A stretch of DNA of 12,448 bases. Origin: Gammaproteobacteria bacterium CG22_combo_CG10-13_8_21_14_all_40_8 (GTDB lineage: Bacteria > Pseudomonadota > Gammaproteobacteria > Enterobacterales > GCA-002770795). Positions within the stretch are counted from its first letter, which is position 1. Each line of letters opens with the position of its first letter. Both the position numbers and the translations under genes were made by a program. The notes under the pieces were generated by a model. It saw only the letters and a list, made by a program, of their open reading frames with translations. It did not search any database and was not told the DNA's origin. Of the stretch, positions 1 to 8,148 are shown piece by piece. The DNA lies in the NCBI GenBank assembly GCA_002770795.1, contig PCTP01000214.1:1-12448 (forward strand). The letters are read 5' to 3'.

Positions 1-1440
1 TCCTGTTGAAGTTGTGAAGGCTGCATTGGTGGTATCATTTACTTGACTTGAAACAACTGTTCCTGTGCCAACATTACCCAAAGAATCAGAAATCCGAATG
101 GGACTGGCAGCGGCAATTTGTCGTAAATCTGCAACCTCTCTTCCCAAATCTGAAGAACCTAATTTTGTTGGTCGTATTAAGAAAGTATCGCCATCTACTG
201 CTGCCCCTGAATTTACAGTGATACCAATACCAATAGTAGGTACAGCAACTGAAACAGGTAATGGTCCCGCTGGAGCGGGAAAACTAAATACTGCTGCATT
301 GGTTGTAGTATTGGTTAATGTATAAATACCCGACTTAAAACTCAGAAGATAATCATCATCTGTTAATTTGCTCACATCATTGATTGAAACCTGTAAACTC
401 AAGTTCCCGGTATTATTGGCATTATCTAAAACTCTACCTTGTTGAGCTGAAGTTGCATTAATATCATTAAATAAGCGACTTCCAAGCTGATCGTTCATAT
501 CCATGCCTAACTGATTTTGTTTATTAAAATTATCAGCAATGGCCAATGCAACTTTTCCTAATCGATTATATGTAGGTGTCAACATATTATCCCTAAAATC
601 TTTTAATCCCCCTAACTTGCCACCAGCAATGGATGAAGTAATATTGACTTTGGTTGTGCCATTGGTTAATACCAAATCACTCTGTTTGGGATCTAATGCA
701 CTGGGTCTTGTTTCCAAAGTATTAAACTGAGCTCCAATCACCAAGCTTTGTCCTGTACCAATAAAAACACTGGTAGAACCGTCAGCCTGATCAAAGGTAC
801 TAATATCAATTAACTGACTTAATTGGTTTAATAATTGATCTCTTTTATCTAACAAATCATTGGGCGCGCCAAAACTTGAAACAGCCACGATATTCCGATT
901 CATTTCAGCCAAACTGGATGAAATGGTGCTAATTTGCCGTGCTATACCACCAATTTCTGATTCAGTTCTATTAGCGATAGCATCTAGCTGAGAAGAAAGA
1001 TTATTAAACCGAGTACTTAAAATCTGTACTTGATTGAATACGACTTCTCTTTGACCCACGGAAGATGGATCATTACTCAAACCATTAATGGAATCAAAAA
1101 ATGATTGGATCGCTGGAGACGCTCCAGCGGAAGGATCGGCCAAAAAACCATCGATTTGTCCAGCCAATTCAGAAAAGATATCAAATTGATTATAAGTAGA
1201 GGTGTTATTAATGACTTCTTGGTTAGTAATTTTATCAAAAATACGACGTACATCATCAACCTGAGTTCCTGAGCCAAAAAAATTCCCACCAGAAAAAACT
1301 GGGTTTCTAGCGCCAAAAACAACATTTTGTCGAGTGTAACCATCGGTACTCACATTTGAAATATTATGTGAGGTAGTGCTCAGTGCGGCTTGAGCACCTA
1401 ATAATCCGGAAATCGCGTTGCCTAATACGCCTACAGCCAT
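1..1440 (-). CDS. flgK: FlgK, hook-filament junction protein 1 (3' end outside window)
   Basis: FlgK (HAP1) is exported by the flagellar type III system and forms the first ring joining the FlgE hook to the filament. The reading frame is open from ATG at 1440 to the window edge, 480 codons with no stop, so the C-terminal part is missing here; Salmonella FlgK has about 550 residues. The N-terminus carries the axial-protein signature (AQAALSTTSHNISNVSTDGY, about residues 17-36), followed by TRQNVVF. Residues about 120-200 (for example SSQLDAIANRTESEIGGIAR) are heptad-rich and resemble the coiled-coil D0/D1 region. LNQLSQLIDI and a conserved MDMNDQLGSRLF segment also fit FlgK. The start is set by a strong AGGAGG eight bases upstream. 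The gene lies 78 bases after flgJ and has its own sigma-28 promoter. It is the last gene visible; flgL would be expected next, outside the window. Confidence 0.95.
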   Translation of the reverse strand, partial: MAVGVLGNAISGLLGAQAALSTTSHNISNVSTDGYTRQNVVFGARNPVFSGGNFFGSGTQVDDVRRIFDKITNQEVINNTSTYNQFDIFSELAGQIDGFLADPSAGASPAIQSFFDSINGLSNDPSSVGQREVVFNQVQILSTRFNNLSSQLDAIANRTESEIGGIARQISTISSSLAEMNRNIVAVSSFGAPNDLLDKRDQLLNQLSQLIDISTFDQADGSTSVFIGTGQSLVIGAQFNTLETRPSALDPKQSDLVLTNGTTKVNITSSIAGGKLGGLKDFRDNMLTPTYNRLGKVALAIADNFNKQNQLGMDMNDQLGSRLFNDINATSAQQGRVLDNANNTGNLSLQVSINDVSKLTDDDYLLSFKSGIYTLTNTTTNAAVFSFPAPAGPLPVSVAVPTIGIGITVNSGAAVDGDTFLIRPTKLGSSDLGREVADLRQIAAASPIRISDSLGNVGTGTVVSSQVNDTTNAAFTTSTG

Positions 1441-1454
1441 CGCATTAACCTCCT

Positions 1455-1480
1455 AGAACAAGATTGACCATCTTGATTCT
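1455..1480 (-). promoter_or_regulatory. 5'-leader hairpin immediately upstream of the flgK ribosome-binding site
   Basis: On the minus strand AGAA-T-CAAGAT pairs with ATCTTG-TTCT around the five-base loop GGTCA. This gives a ten-pair stem with a single bulged T. The stem ends just before the AGGAGG of flgK and has no T-tract, so it is not an intrinsic terminator. If transcription starts about 7-8 bases after the sigma-28 -10 box, this hairpin sits almost at the 5' end of that mRNA, where such structures can protect against decay or tune translation. The role is inferred; the pairing is visible. Confidence 0.5.
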
Positions 1481-1488
1481 ATATGTGT

Positions 1489-1515
1489 TTATCGGCTGAA
1501 TCAGAAAAATATTCA
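1489..1515 (-). promoter_or_regulatory. Sigma-28 (FliA) promoter for flgK
   Basis: The -10 element GCCGATAA (minus strand, 1496-1489) matches the enterobacterial FliA consensus in all eight positions. Fifteen bases upstream lies TGAA (1515-1512), where TAAA is the consensus, so the -35 box is imperfect but correctly spaced. The promoter lies in the 78-base gap between flgJ and flgK, just after the flgJ stop. Its position fits the known late (class 3) transcription of junction-protein genes in several gammaproteobacteria, on top of read-through from the upstream operon. The start would fall near 1481-1483. Confidence 0.78.
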
Positions 1516-1518
1516 TTA

Positions 1519-2550
1519 TTATTCCCCTGATAAAGCCATATGTTGTGACGCTAATATATGCTCAATTTTTTTCGCATAATCAGGATCTGTTGCGTAGCCA
1601 GCCTGTTGTAGCTCCCTAGCAAACTGTTTGGCATCGCTGCCATTCTGCAAAACATTTTCATAACGTTTATTGGATTGTAAAAACTTAACAAAATCGTTAA
1701 AACTCTGCTCTATATTGTCATAAACTCTAAATTGTCCTGTCTGCTTCTTAAATTCTTGGCCATCAAACTCTACAGAATTTTTAGTGACAGTTTCGCCAGA
1801 CCAATCAGCATTAGATTTAATATTAAATAAATTATTAGAACTTTTGCTTTGCACTGCCTGCAAATCGGAAGAAGCATTTGTTGGGTTATCAGAATATTTT
1901 TGTAATATATGTTTTCCCCAACCTGTTTCAAGCGCTGCTTGAGCTAAAAGTACTTGTGGTGAGGTATTGAGTAACCGTGCCGCTTTTTCGGCATAAGGCA
2001 TCAAATATTTAACAAACTGCTGAGGGGAATCAAAGGCTTGTGGCTCCGTTTTCTGTTCAAGCTGATCCACATCTTTTTGAATACTTTGTGGTTCAATAGA
2101 TAACTCTTTAGTCACGGGCTGAATTTTCTGCAATGCTGTGTGCATCAAGCTTTTTGCGCTTAGTGTTTTAGGACTGATTTGTTCAACCAAGCTGGTTGTC
2201 GACTGATAACTTTTGCTGGCATTTTTAGGACTAAATTGACGCATCAATAAATCTGCAATGCCACCAGATGTTTTTCTATCGGATAAGGAAACAGCCATTT
2301 GTTGATCTAACATTCCTTGATAAAAATTCACAGCTTGGGAATTAAAAAGACTGTCTTTTTGAAAAACCTCGTTGGCTTCTCTCATGGTCGATAACAATTG
2401 CTTTAGGAACAAAGATTCAAATTGTGAAGCGGTTTTCTGTAAGGCCTCAACATTACCCTGCTTGGCGTATTTAAGTTTTCCCAATGATTGCACATCAAAG
2501 ACATTGGATTGCGCCATGGAAACTTGTGATTGGGTCGAATTACTCATCAT
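1519..2550 (-). CDS. flgJ: FlgJ, rod cap and flagellum-specific peptidoglycan hydrolase
   Basis: FlgJ caps the growing rod in the periplasm and cuts peptidoglycan so the rod can pass through. The N-terminal rod-cap domain (about residues 25-105) includes ASQFESLFLKQLLSTMREAN and FYQGMLDQQMA. A variable Gln/Ser/Lys-rich linker follows (about 108-170). The C-terminal domain (about 171-335) is a glucosaminidase-type hydrolase with the motif LLAQAALETGWGKH. Its Glu208 is the probable catalytic acid, matching Glu184 of Salmonella FlgJ. NNLFNIKS and FRVYDNIEQSF follow as expected for the family. The two-domain form is typical of beta- and gammaproteobacteria. Length is 343 residues against 316 in Salmonella. 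Two ATGs are adjacent, and the AGGAG overlapping the flgI stop is only three bases from the first and six from the second, so translation may really begin at 2547. The stop at 1519 precedes the flgK promoter. Confidence 0.96.
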   Translation of the reverse strand: MMSNSTQSQVSMAQSNVFDVQSLGKLKYAKQGNVEALQKTASQFESLFLKQLLSTMREANEVFQKDSLFNSQAVNFYQGMLDQQMAVSLSDRKTSGGIADLLMRQFSPKNASKSYQSTTSLVEQISPKTLSAKSLMHTALQKIQPVTKELSIEPQSIQKDVDQLEQKTEPQAFDSPQQFVKYLMPYAEKAARLLNTSPQVLLAQAALETGWGKHILQKYSDNPTNASSDLQAVQSKSSNNLFNIKSNADWSGETVTKNSVEFDGQEFKKQTGQFRVYDNIEQSFNDFVKFLQSNKRYENVLQNGSDAKQFARELQQAGYATDPDYAKKIEHILASQHMALSGE

Positions 2551-2556
2551 TGACTC

Positions 2557-3660
2557 CTAGATCACAACCAATTCAGCATGTAACGCATTGGCTTGCTTGA
2601 GGGCTGATAATATCGCCATAATATCTCCAGGCGCTGCGCCCACAGCATTTACTGCCTTGACAATATCTTTTAAATCAACCCCAGGACTGAATAAAAACAT
2701 TCTGGTTTTTTCTTGCTTCACATCCAGGTCAGATTGATCCGTCACAGTGGTTTGACCATTGGATAAGGGACCAGGCTGACTCACTTGCTTGTTCTCAGAA
2801 ATAGTCACCACCAAATTGCCATGGGCGACAGCAGCAGGACTCACTCTCACCGCACTACTAATGACAATCGTACCCGTTCTTGAATTCACCACGATTCTAG
2901 CGGGTGCTGTGGCTTCATTCACATCAAGATTTTCTAAACTCGACAAAAACATCACTCTTTGAGAATGATCTCTCGGCGCACTCACCTGAACACTACCAGC
3001 ATCCATAGGACGAGCAACACCAGGACCCACAATATTATTAATCGAGTTGGAGATGTTTTTAGCCGTGGTGTAATCTGGGCGGTCAAGCAAGAAAGTAATG
3101 AAATCCCCTTCATTCACTGGAGACAATACTTCTCTTTCCACGATTGCCCCATTGGGAATTCGGCCTGTCGTGGGTACATTAATTGTAATTTTAGAACCAT
3201 CACTACCCTGGACACCAAAACCGCCAACCACCATATTACCCTGTGCGATGGCATAAGTTTCCCCATCAATTCCTTTTAGAGGCGTCATCAATAATGAACC
3301 ACCTCGCAAGCTTTTGGCTTCACCAACACTGGAAACCGTTACATCAAGTGTTTGCCCTGCTCGATGAAATGCATTCAACTGTGCCTGTACCGTCACAATA
3401 GCCATATTTTTTAATTTCAAATTCACCCCAACAGGAATGGTGATACCAAGGCGTAACAACATGGCTCGAAATTCTTGAATAGGATAAACCGTTGGCTCTC
3501 CTGTTCCATCTAATCCCACCACTAAGCCATAACCCACTAATGGATTAGAACGAACCCCTTCAATAGAAGCAATGTCTTTAATTCTTTCCGCATAAGTAAA
3601 ACTAGAAAAACTCAATAAGACTAAGCATAAAATCCATTTCTTGAATTGAACAATATTCAT
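2557..3660 (-). CDS. flgI: FlgI, flagellar P-ring protein
   Basis: FlgI forms the P ring around the rod in the peptidoglycan layer. It is exported by Sec: a basic start (NIVQFKKW), a hydrophobic stretch and a probable cut after FTYA give a mature start at ERIKDIASIEGVR. The family signature NPLVGYGLVVGLDGTGE follows, and the rest matches FlgI throughout, ending DIMAILSALKQANALHAELVVI in two adjoining pieces (DIMAILSALKQANAL, HAELVVI). Length is 367 residues, as in Salmonella (365). I chose ATG at 3660, which overlaps the flgH stop as ATGA and has GGTGG five bases upstream. An in-frame GTG at 3669 would add three residues and overlap flgH by 13 bases, which is less likely. The close coupling to flgH suggests linked synthesis of the two ring proteins. 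Assembly in other species needs the chaperone FlgA, which is not encoded in this window. Confidence 0.96.
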   Translation of the reverse strand: MNIVQFKKWILCLVLLSFSSFTYAERIKDIASIEGVRSNPLVGYGLVVGLDGTGEPTVYPIQEFRAMLLRLGITIPVGVNLKLKNMAIVTVQAQLNAFHRAGQTLDVTVSSVGEAKSLRGGSLLMTPLKGIDGETYAIAQGNMVVGGFGVQGSDGSKITINVPTTGRIPNGAIVEREVLSPVNEGDFITFLLDRPDYTTAKNISNSINNIVGPGVARPMDAGSVQVSAPRDHSQRVMFLSSLENLDVNEATAPARIVVNSRTGTIVISSAVRVSPAAVAHGNLVVTISENKQVSQPGPLSNGQTTVTDQSDLDVKQEKTRMFLFSPGVDLKDIVKAVNAVGAAPGDIMAILSALKQANALHAELVVI

Positions 3661-4361
3661 AATGGCCACCAGCTACTGGAAAAGAAGCGACTTAACCAGC
3701 CCTGTTGATTCACAGCAGCTAAAGCACCTGTACCGCTATATTCAATGCGCGCATTGCCTAAGCGATTGGATAATAATTGGTTATCTGCAGTAATATCCTG
3801 AGGTCTAACAAGGCCCGTTAAACGAATATACTCCCGACCTTGGTTTAGGGTAATCCATTTTTCCCCTCGAACTGAAAGATATCCATTGGGTAAAACTTGC
3901 ATCACGGTGACAGTAATATCCCCAGTCAGCTGATTACTCTGTTTGGTATCGGATTGACCATCAAATTGTCTTTGTGGCTCATATGACTGATTTAAACGGT
4001 TATTTAACAAACCTGCAGCGCCACCAGCAATCCCAAATAAGGTGGGATCGGGAATAGAAACAGAATCATCTTTCTTTAAACTGGTGTCGGCATTTTTCTT
4101 GGCATTGGTAGATTCCACCAGCTTCACCATCAGCATATCCCCTACCCGTTTGGCTTTGAAATCTTCAAATAAAAACTTTGCCGTTGCAGGATTATAAATT
4201 GCACCAGGCGTACTTTGAGGAACGGGAGCTTGTGTGGGATAAACGGGTGCAAACATCGGATCATTAGGAATTGGTCCCCTGATTGCCGTACAAGAAGATA
4301 GCAATATAGCCATAGACGATGCTATTAAAGAAAATGATATCAACTTATACAGAATGCTCAT
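3657..4361 (-). CDS. flgH: FlgH, flagellar L-ring lipoprotein
   Basis: FlgH forms the L ring in the outer membrane, the bushing through which the rod leaves the cell. It has a lipoprotein signal peptide: Tyr/Lys near the start, a hydrophobic core and the lipobox LSSC with the lipidated cysteine at residue 24. The mature part begins with a Pro-rich segment. Family blocks are visible: GDMLMVKLVESTNAKK (about residues 75-90), LTGDITVTVMQVLPNGYLSV and EKWITLNQGREYIRLTGLVR with PQDI after it. The length of 234 residues matches Salmonella FlgH (232). It lies eight bases after flgG, with a weak AGG-containing ribosome-binding site, and its TGA overlaps the flgI ATG. Confidence 0.96.
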   Translation of the reverse strand: MSILYKLISFSLIASSMAILLSSCTAIRGPIPNDPMFAPVYPTQAPVPQSTPGAIYNPATAKFLFEDFKAKRVGDMLMVKLVESTNAKKNADTSLKKDDSVSIPDPTLFGIAGGAAGLLNNRLNQSYEPQRQFDGQSDTKQSNQLTGDITVTVMQVLPNGYLSVRGEKWITLNQGREYIRLTGLVRPQDITADNQLLSNRLGNARIEYSGTGALAAVNQQGWLSRFFSSSWWPL

Positions 4362-4369
4362 AAAATTAC

Positions 4370-5158
4370 CTATAAGGTCTGATTGATAAATGACATCATG
4401 TCATCCACGGCTGATATAACCTTCGAATTCATTTCATAAGTTCTTTGGGTTTCAATTAAGCCAACAAGTTCTTCAACAACACTCACATTCGAGGCTTCTA
4501 AAGCACCACCAACCAAACTACCAAAACCTGCCAATCCAGGCGTACCTGTGGTTGCAGCACCACTACTAGCCGTTTCTTTAAACAGATTTTCGCCCATAGG
4601 TTGTAATCCTGCGGGATTTACAAAATCCACTAAGGTCAAATTACCTACAGAGGAAGGGGCTGTTTGTCCCGGTAACTGAACTGAGATAGTACCATCTTGC
4701 CCCACACTGATACTTTGAGCATCTTGGGGGATAGTTATTGCCGGTTGCACCACATAACCATTGCCGCCTGTAACCAGCTGGCCTGTGTTATCTAAAGAAA
4801 ACTCACCATTTCGACTATAAGCAGCTGTGCCATCAGGTAACAAAACTTGGAAAAAGCCTCGACCCTGAATTGCAACATCCGTCGCATTATCTGTGACAAT
4901 CATATTGCCCTGAGTAAAAGATTTAGAGACTCCAACCACTTTCACTCCAGTACCTAACATTAAACCACTGGATAGCTCGGTATTCTGAGAGGATTGGCTG
5001 CCAGGCTGACGCACGTTTTGATAAAGCATGTCTTCAAAAACAGCTCGACCTTTTTTATAACCAACGGTACTCGCATTAGCCAAATTATTTGATATTACTG
5101 AAATGTCAGTTTGTTGGGCATCAACGCCTGTTTTACTGATCCATAACGCGGGATGCAT
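4370..5158 (-). CDS. flgG: FlgG, distal rod protein
   Basis: FlgG builds the distal rod, the drive shaft through the P and L rings. Residues 1-36 hold the axial N-terminal helix and signature (ISVISNNLANASTVGYKK). Residues 46-63 (YQNVRQPGSQSSQNTELS) correspond to the FlgG-specific segment that keeps the rod straight and rigid, unlike the hook; its last residue is Ser where relatives I recall have Pro. The C-terminal helix (ALEASNVSVVEELVGLIETQ, then RTYEMNSKVI) is characteristic. Length is 262 residues against 260 in Salmonella. The ATG at 5158 has GGAGAAGG upstream. It sits 49 bases after flgF and 8 bases before flgH. Confidence 0.97.
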   Translation of the reverse strand: MHPALWISKTGVDAQQTDISVISNNLANASTVGYKKGRAVFEDMLYQNVRQPGSQSSQNTELSSGLMLGTGVKVVGVSKSFTQGNMIVTDNATDVAIQGRGFFQVLLPDGTAAYSRNGEFSLDNTGQLVTGGNGYVVQPAITIPQDAQSISVGQDGTISVQLPGQTAPSSVGNLTLVDFVNPAGLQPMGENLFKETASSGAATTGTPGLAGFGSLVGGALEASNVSVVEELVGLIETQRTYEMNSKVISAVDDMMSFINQTL

Positions 5159-5207
5159 AAGCCTTCTCCACTTGTGTCAATATGTTGTCAAAAAGTCTTG
5201 ATTAGTA

Positions 5208-5945
5208 TTAACCTTGCAATAATCGATCCAAAGCTTGATCATTATCTGCAGAATCTTTAATCATTTTGATTTGAACTTCGAATCGTCGAGATAACTCAAT
5301 CATTTTGGTCATCTCTTCAACAGGACTCACATTACTACCTTCCAAAGTTCGACTTTCCAAAGTTACGGAGGCATCTGAATTTAGAAGGGATTTATCTTTT
5401 TTCTCGAATAGACCATCTGCTCTTTTGGTAATTTCATTCAGGTTGGGGTTCACTAATTTCAAACGACCAATAACCTGAATAGCACTTTCTGGTGCGCCCA
5501 TTGGACGGATACTTACCGTACCATCTCTCCCTATTTCGACCGATTCCTGTGGCGGCACAATTAAGGGTCCACCATCTCCCATCACCGGTTGACCAAAAGA
5601 GTTTTGTAATAAACCCGATGAAGAAATACTTAATTCTCCATTACGGGTATAGCCTTCACTACCATCTTTGGCTTGCACAGCCAAAAAACCATCACCTCGG
5701 ATCGCCACATCCAAAGGGTTTCCTGTAGACATCAAAGGGCCAGATTTAAAGTTAGCACTCTGAGTAGTGGCCAGTGAAAAAACTCTGGTCGCCAAGCCCT
5801 TTCCCATCACCGGAAAAGATTGGGCTTGATTGAGATCGGCTCTAAAGCCATTGGTTGAAGCATTGGCTAGATTATTAGCCACATTCACCTGAGCCAATAC
5901 AGACTCTTTGGCGCCACTCATGGCTATGTATGCTAATTTATCCAT
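5208..5945 (-). CDS. flgF: FlgF, proximal rod protein
   Basis: FlgF is one of the proximal rod subunits and is secreted without a cleaved signal peptide. The N-terminal axial motif reads VNVANNLANASTNGFRADL (about residues 21-39). A middle block, PLDVAIRGDGFLAVQAKDG with YTRNGELSIS, is shared by FlgE, FlgF and FlgG. The C-terminal helix starts LEGSNVSPVEEMTKMIELSR. Length is 245 residues against 251 in Salmonella. The absence of the FlgG-specific segment and its place between flgE and flgG make it FlgF. The start ATG has GAGGTAA upstream. It follows flgE after 31 bases. Confidence 0.95.
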   Translation of the reverse strand: MDKLAYIAMSGAKESVLAQVNVANNLANASTNGFRADLNQAQSFPVMGKGLATRVFSLATTQSANFKSGPLMSTGNPLDVAIRGDGFLAVQAKDGSEGYTRNGELSISSSGLLQNSFGQPVMGDGGPLIVPPQESVEIGRDGTVSIRPMGAPESAIQVIGRLKLVNPNLNEITKRADGLFEKKDKSLLNSDASVTLESRTLEGSNVSPVEEMTKMIELSRRFEVQIKMIKDSADNDQALDRLLQG

Positions 5946-5976
5946 TTTTATTTACCTCAATACTAAGTACGAAAAA

Positions 5977-7356
5977 CTATCGGATCTGAATAATAGTGGT
6001 GGTTAACGCATTATTGGTCTCAATGGCTTTGGCGTTAGCCTGAAAGTTTCTTTGAGCCGTAATCAGATTCACCAGCTCTCCGGTTAAATCCACATTCGAT
6101 GTTTCTAAAGCACCACCTCTAATATTACCAAAGCTAGAACTTCCAGCCTCACCCGCTAATGCTGCGCCACTTGAAAGAGTTTCTTTCCATGTGGTATTCC
6201 CTGCTTGCGCCAAACCCTGATCATTGGTAAATCTTGCCATAGCAATTTTACCCAAAGCACTTTGTTGACCATTACTAAAATTAGCCCTAACGATACCTGT
6301 CTCTCCAATTTCAATGCCACTTAAGCGACCAATTGGGAAACCATCTTGACTTAAGGTAGTGGCATTAAATGGTGATGCAAATTGTGTAGGGGTATTATTG
6401 GCATAATCTAAAATTAGAGTTTGGGTTGGATCTGCACCAACCCCTAGAGGTAATGGATCAGATACCATGGGGGATGGCCATTCACCAGAGGGATTACCTG
6501 GACTACCTGGTACGGCTAAAAGTGAGCCCACATTGTTAAAGGTCAAAACACCATAGGTGAGAGGAGTAACGGCAGGAGCAATCACTGCACCTTCTCCACC
6601 ACCAGTAATAGGTACTGGCTGATCATCTAAAAAGAGATACTGTGCCCAACTATTATCTGAAAAAGTAGCTCCGGCATTAGGATCAAAGGTGGCTGGAACC
6701 GCTAAGGAGGGATTCAACTTCACAAAATAGGTTGTCGCAATATGAGGCTGCCCTAAAGAGTCAAAAACAGTCACTGATGTTGACGCTGAAAAGGTATTGT
6801 CGTTACTTGGGTCAAAAACTGTCGGATCAAGACTCGGTACTGTAGCAGGTAAGTTGACCCCTAACTCAATCTGAGAAGTCTGCTGAGGTGCACCCGCTGT
6901 GCTAGGGATCAACAAAGGAATGGTATTACTTAAACTACTGGCGGTAACTGTACCCGTGGATGAATTGACAGGAAATACTCTAAGTGCTTTGCCTTGGGCA
7001 TTGACCACATTACCCTGATCATCCAAACTAAACGCGCCAGACCGGGTATAGCTCAAATCTGAAGAAGTAGGATCATCGGTTAATACAAAAAATCCTTGAC
7101 CAGAAATGGCTAAGTCTAAACTATTTTGAGTGAACTCCAAATTTCCCTGAGTAAATTGTTGTGCCACTCTGGAAAGTAAAACACCACTGCCAATGGCACT
7201 AGATGAAGCACCTAATGAGGATGTTGCAAAAATATCGGCAAATTCAGCTCTTGAGCTTTTAAAACCCGTTGTTGAAACATTGGCAATATTATTACTGGTG
7301 ACAGATAAATCTGAATTTGCGGCTCTTAAACCACTTAATGCTGTATTAAAAGACAT
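5977..7356 (-). CDS. flgE: FlgE, flagellar hook protein
   Basis: FlgE polymerises under the FlgD cap to form the hook, the flexible universal joint. The N-terminal helix and signature are clear (MSFNTALSGLRAANSDLSVT, then SNNIANVSTTGFKSSRAEF). FTQGNLEFTQNSLDLAISGQ and GFFVL follow. A central surface-exposed region (about residues 165-340) rich in Pro, Gly, Ser and Thr (for example VPGSPGNPSGEWPSP) corresponds to the variable outer domains. The C-terminus has GGALETSNVDLTGELVNLIT and AQRNFQANAKAIETNNAL. At 459 residues it is longer than Salmonella FlgE (403) and close to the size I recall for pseudomonads; the extra length is in the outer domains. GAAGAGG precedes the ATG. It lies 41 bases after flgD. 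Confidence 0.96.
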   Translation of the reverse strand: MSFNTALSGLRAANSDLSVTSNNIANVSTTGFKSSRAEFADIFATSSLGASSSAIGSGVLLSRVAQQFTQGNLEFTQNSLDLAISGQGFFVLTDDPTSSDLSYTRSGAFSLDDQGNVVNAQGKALRVFPVNSSTGTVTASSLSNTIPLLIPSTAGAPQQTSQIELGVNLPATVPSLDPTVFDPSNDNTFSASTSVTVFDSLGQPHIATTYFVKLNPSLAVPATFDPNAGATFSDNSWAQYLFLDDQPVPITGGGEGAVIAPAVTPLTYGVLTFNNVGSLLAVPGSPGNPSGEWPSPMVSDPLPLGVGADPTQTLILDYANNTPTQFASPFNATTLSQDGFPIGRLSGIEIGETGIVRANFSNGQQSALGKIAMARFTNDQGLAQAGNTTWKETLSSGAALAGEAGSSSFGNIRGGALETSNVDLTGELVNLITAQRNFQANAKAIETNNALTTTIIQIR

Positions 7357-7397
7357 TGTTTGTTACCTCTTCAATTAAAAAAACCCAACTCTATCAA

Positions 7398-8075
7398 TCA
7401 ACCATTAATCCGACTAACATCGCTCAAATTAACGGGGCCTAAACCTGCTAAATTTAAAACCACACCCTGTACGCCTCCCAAAGAAACACTGTCAACTTGA
7501 GCAGCCACTAGGGTTGGAAACTGTGTGGTTTCATCTTTAATTTTTCCTGTAAAATTAATATGGTAAACACCTTCTGCCACTTGGTTACCTGCTTCATCTT
7601 TTCCGTCCCATTCCCATTTCACCTCAGGCCCTGTCTGTTGGCCTAAAGAAATGGTACGAATGGTTTGTCCATTCTCATCAGTGATACTGAGTGTTGCTTG
7701 ACTCACGGCAGATGTGACTCCGGCAATACCTGATGCGCCGCCATCTCCAGACACATAGGCCATATCAGCAGGAACTAAGACTTCTTTTCCTACCAATGTT
7801 GATGCCTGTAACGCCTGATTTGAACTCATGGCATTAGCCAATTCAGAAAAACTACTTTCTAATCGACTCAAACTTTCCACGCTACTAAACTGAGCCATCT
7901 GAGCAATGAACTGACCATTATCTTGTGGCTTTAAAGGATCTTGAGCAGATAATTGAGCAGTCATCAAAGCCAAAAAATCCGATTGTCCGAGTTCAGAACT
8001 ACCTAATCTTGGGTTAGTACTCTGTGTGGCAATACCATTGGATAAAATATCTGTGCTAGCATTTGTTGAAATCAT
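7398..8075 (-). CDS. flgD: FlgD, hook cap (scaffold) protein
   Basis: FlgD sits at the tip of the growing hook and guides FlgE assembly; it is discarded when FlgK arrives. The conserved N-terminal segment (about residues 28-72) contains LGQSDFLALMTAQLSAQDPL and KPQDNGQFIAQMAQFSSVES. The C-terminal part has the FlgD-type beta-rich domain, with GKEVLVPAD, VKWEWDGKDEAGNQVAEGVY and a final VVLNLAGLGPVNLSDVSRI. Length is 225 residues against 232 in Salmonella. GGAGCGAG lies just upstream of the ATG. The 73-base gap to flgC is the second largest inside the operon; I see no convincing promoter or terminator in it. Confidence 0.95.
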   Translation of the reverse strand: MISTNASTDILSNGIATQSTNPRLGSSELGQSDFLALMTAQLSAQDPLKPQDNGQFIAQMAQFSSVESLSRLESSFSELANAMSSNQALQASTLVGKEVLVPADMAYVSGDGGASGIAGVTSAVSQATLSITDENGQTIRTISLGQQTGPEVKWEWDGKDEAGNQVAEGVYHINFTGKIKDETTQFPTLVAAQVDSVSLGGVQGVVLNLAGLGPVNLSDVSRING

Positions 8076-8148
8076 AATCTCGCTCCAAAACTCACTTGCT
8101 TATTATCAAAATTTTTTAATTGTTTCATTACAACAAGCCCCTTCATAA

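Noticed and set aside
1077..1343. Open frame of 88 codons on the minus strand inside flgK
   Set aside because: It lies in another frame of flgK, which is fully open here and encodes a recognisable FlgK N-terminus. I also checked whether it meant flgK was frameshifted; flgK reads without interruption from 1440 to 1.
2959..3279. Plus-strand open frame of 106 codons opposite flgI
   Set aside because: It is antisense to a strongly conserved gene, has no family resemblance and no ribosome-binding site of note. The other short plus-strand frames in the window are rejected for the same reasons.
3661..3669. GTG at 3669 as the flgI start
   Set aside because: ATG at 3660 overlaps the flgH stop in the common ATGA form, has better spacing to GGTGG, and gives a normal signal peptide.
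5159..5207. Two TTGACA boxes eleven bases apart between flgF and flgG, possible internal sigma-70 promoter
   Set aside because: No -10 hexamer at 16-18 bases precedes the flgG start in a useful position; the second box would place it inside flgG. It is probably chance in AT-rich sequence.
7357..7397. T-run after flgD considered as a terminator between flgD and flgE
   Set aside because: There is no GC-rich stem before the seven T bases, and the operon clearly continues.
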